Origin: Gammaproteobacteria bacterium
GTDB taxonomy: Bacteria > Pseudomonadota > Gammaproteobacteria > PS1 > Pseudothioglobaceae
NCBI GenBank assembly: GCA_024280535.1
Contig: JAJRPY010000024.1
Coordinates: 1 to 7,099 of the forward strand
Direction of reading: 5' to 3'
DNA length: 7,099 bases
A model generated the notes under the pieces. It worked only from the letters and a program-made list of their open reading frames with translations. It did no database searches and was not told the DNA's origin. A program made the position numbers and the translations under genes. The first letter of the stretch is position 1, and each line of letters opens with the position of its first letter. Positions 6,267 to 7,099 of this stretch are shown piece after piece.

Positions 6267-7099
6267 GAAATTTTCCCGTTCATTGTATTGGTATGGGTTT
6301 TGCCACCAAATAAAGTTGCTGTTGTTGCCCCTTCGGAACAGCCATTGCCAAAACTAAATCCGCAAGAAGAGCGGGTTTCAAAAGCAATTTCATTGTCAAA
6401 TGGCGTTTCACCTGCGTATTCCTTATGGTTAGTTGGAATCACAAATCTATCCTCATAAGCTGCGAGTGCCATGGTTTTATACATATCATCAAGCATGTCT
6501 TCTGTTAAACCAACTTCGGTTAAAACTTCAATTAATACTGTATTATCAACCCGTTTTGAACGCATAAAATTACGCATGGCAATCATTCGTTTTAAGGCAA
6601 AAATAATCGGCTTCTCCTCTCCTGCGGTTAGCATATTGGCCAAATAGCGAATAGGGATACGCAATTCTTCAACATTCGGTATTGGACTTTGATGAGTAAT
6701 CACACCTTTTTCAACGGCATTTTGAATTGGCGATAAAGGCGGCACATACCAAACCATCGGCAATGTTCTATACTCGGGATGTAGTGGAAATGCCACTTTC
6801 CAATCAATTGCCATTTTATAAACGGGCGATTTTTTAGCCGCTTCAATCCAACTATCAGGCACACCATCTTTTTTTGCCTGCGCTTGGACTGATGCGTCGT
6901 GTGGGTCTAGGAATATGTCTAATTGTGCTTTGTATAAATCTTTTTCATCACTCATATTGGCCATTTCTTCAATTCTATCAGCGTCATAAAGAATGACCCC
7001 TAAATAACGTATTCTACCGACACAAGTTTCGGAGCAAACCGTCGGTTCGCCAGATTCAATTCTTGGGTAGCAAAATGTGCATTTTTCGGATTTTCCAGA
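6263..7099 (-). CDS. narH: Respiratory nitrate reductase beta subunit, C-terminal part (5' end outside window)
   Basis: NarH carries the iron-sulfur clusters that move electrons from NarI heme to the NarG active site at the cytoplasmic face of the membrane. The frame is open from the window edge, giving 278 residues, roughly the C-terminal half of a protein of about 510. The Met at base 6964 is internal, since clear NarH sequence precedes it. The fragment starts with the cluster-binding cysteines C7-x2-C10 (EKCTFCYPR) and C22-x3-C26 (VCSETCVGRIRYLGV). It continues with DLYKAQLDIFLDP, SPVYKMAIDWKVAFPLHPEY and RTLPMVWYVPPLSPIQ, all highly conserved. It ends after SCGFSFGNGC and a short variable tail. 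Its TGA overlaps the narJ start. narG and perhaps a nitrate transporter gene should lie further right, outside the window. Confidence 0.97.
   Translation of the reverse strand, partial: SGKSEKCTFCYPRIESGEPTVCSETCVGRIRYLGVILYDADRIEEMANMSDEKDLYKAQLDIFLDPHDASVQAQAKKDGVPDSWIEAAKKSPVYKMAIDWKVAFPLHPEYRTLPMVWYVPPLSPIQNAVEKGVITHQSPIPNVEELRIPIRYLANMLTAGEEKPIIFALKRMIAMRNFMRSKRVDNTVLIEVLTEVGLTEDMLDDMYKTMALAAYEDRFVIPTNHKEYAGETPFDNEIAFETRSSCGFSFGNGCSEGATTATLFGGKTHTNTMNGKIS

Noticed and set aside
6263..6964. A complete 233-residue gene starting at the Met at 6964
   Set aside because: The frame stays open to the window edge and the extra 45 residues are unmistakable NarH, including four cluster cysteines; the Met is internal.

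Overview
The window looks like a piece of the chromosome of an AT-rich, sulfur-oxidising, nitrate-respiring gammaproteobacterium. The SUP05/Thioglobus group and the related thiotrophic symbionts are the best guess. This placement is an inference from three things: the order rplT-pheS-pheT-ihfA (the classic gammaproteobacterial arrangement), low GC content, and a membrane nitrate reductase cluster carrying a DsrC-family gene. No rRNA or other taxonomic marker is present.

Left part, plus strand (1-4027). The end of rplT (ribosomal protein L20) is followed by a good intrinsic terminator. A 122-base gap then precedes pheS and pheT, the two subunits of phenylalanyl-tRNA synthetase. ihfA, the alpha subunit of integration host factor, starts one base inside the pheT stop codon. 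The rplT-pheS gap is structured. It holds a possible 16-codon leader ORF with four Phe codons in two pairs (compare E. coli pheM), a perfect 12-bp inverted repeat whose left arm lies on the second Phe pair, and a stretch that resembles the boxA of rRNA leaders.

Right part, minus strand (7099 down to 4112). This is a tight operon read right to left: narH (5' end outside the window), narJ, narI, a small SurA/PpiC-like protein that seems to have lost its parvulin domain, and a DsrC/TusE-family gene. NarH and NarI are the electron-transfer and quinol-oxidising subunits of the respiratory nitrate reductase, and NarJ is its assembly chaperone. The PpiC-like protein is probably a second assembly factor. 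The DsrC-like protein has the inner cysteine (CysB) but carries Trp at the position of the sulfur-carrying C-terminal cysteine (CysA), so it should not work as a normal DsrC or TusE sulfur carrier.

The two gene sets converge on an 84-base spacer (4028-4111) with no recognisable terminator. The most interesting points are the two altered accessory proteins at the end of the nar operon and the regulatory structure ahead of pheS. No mobile element, CRISPR array or tRNA was seen.
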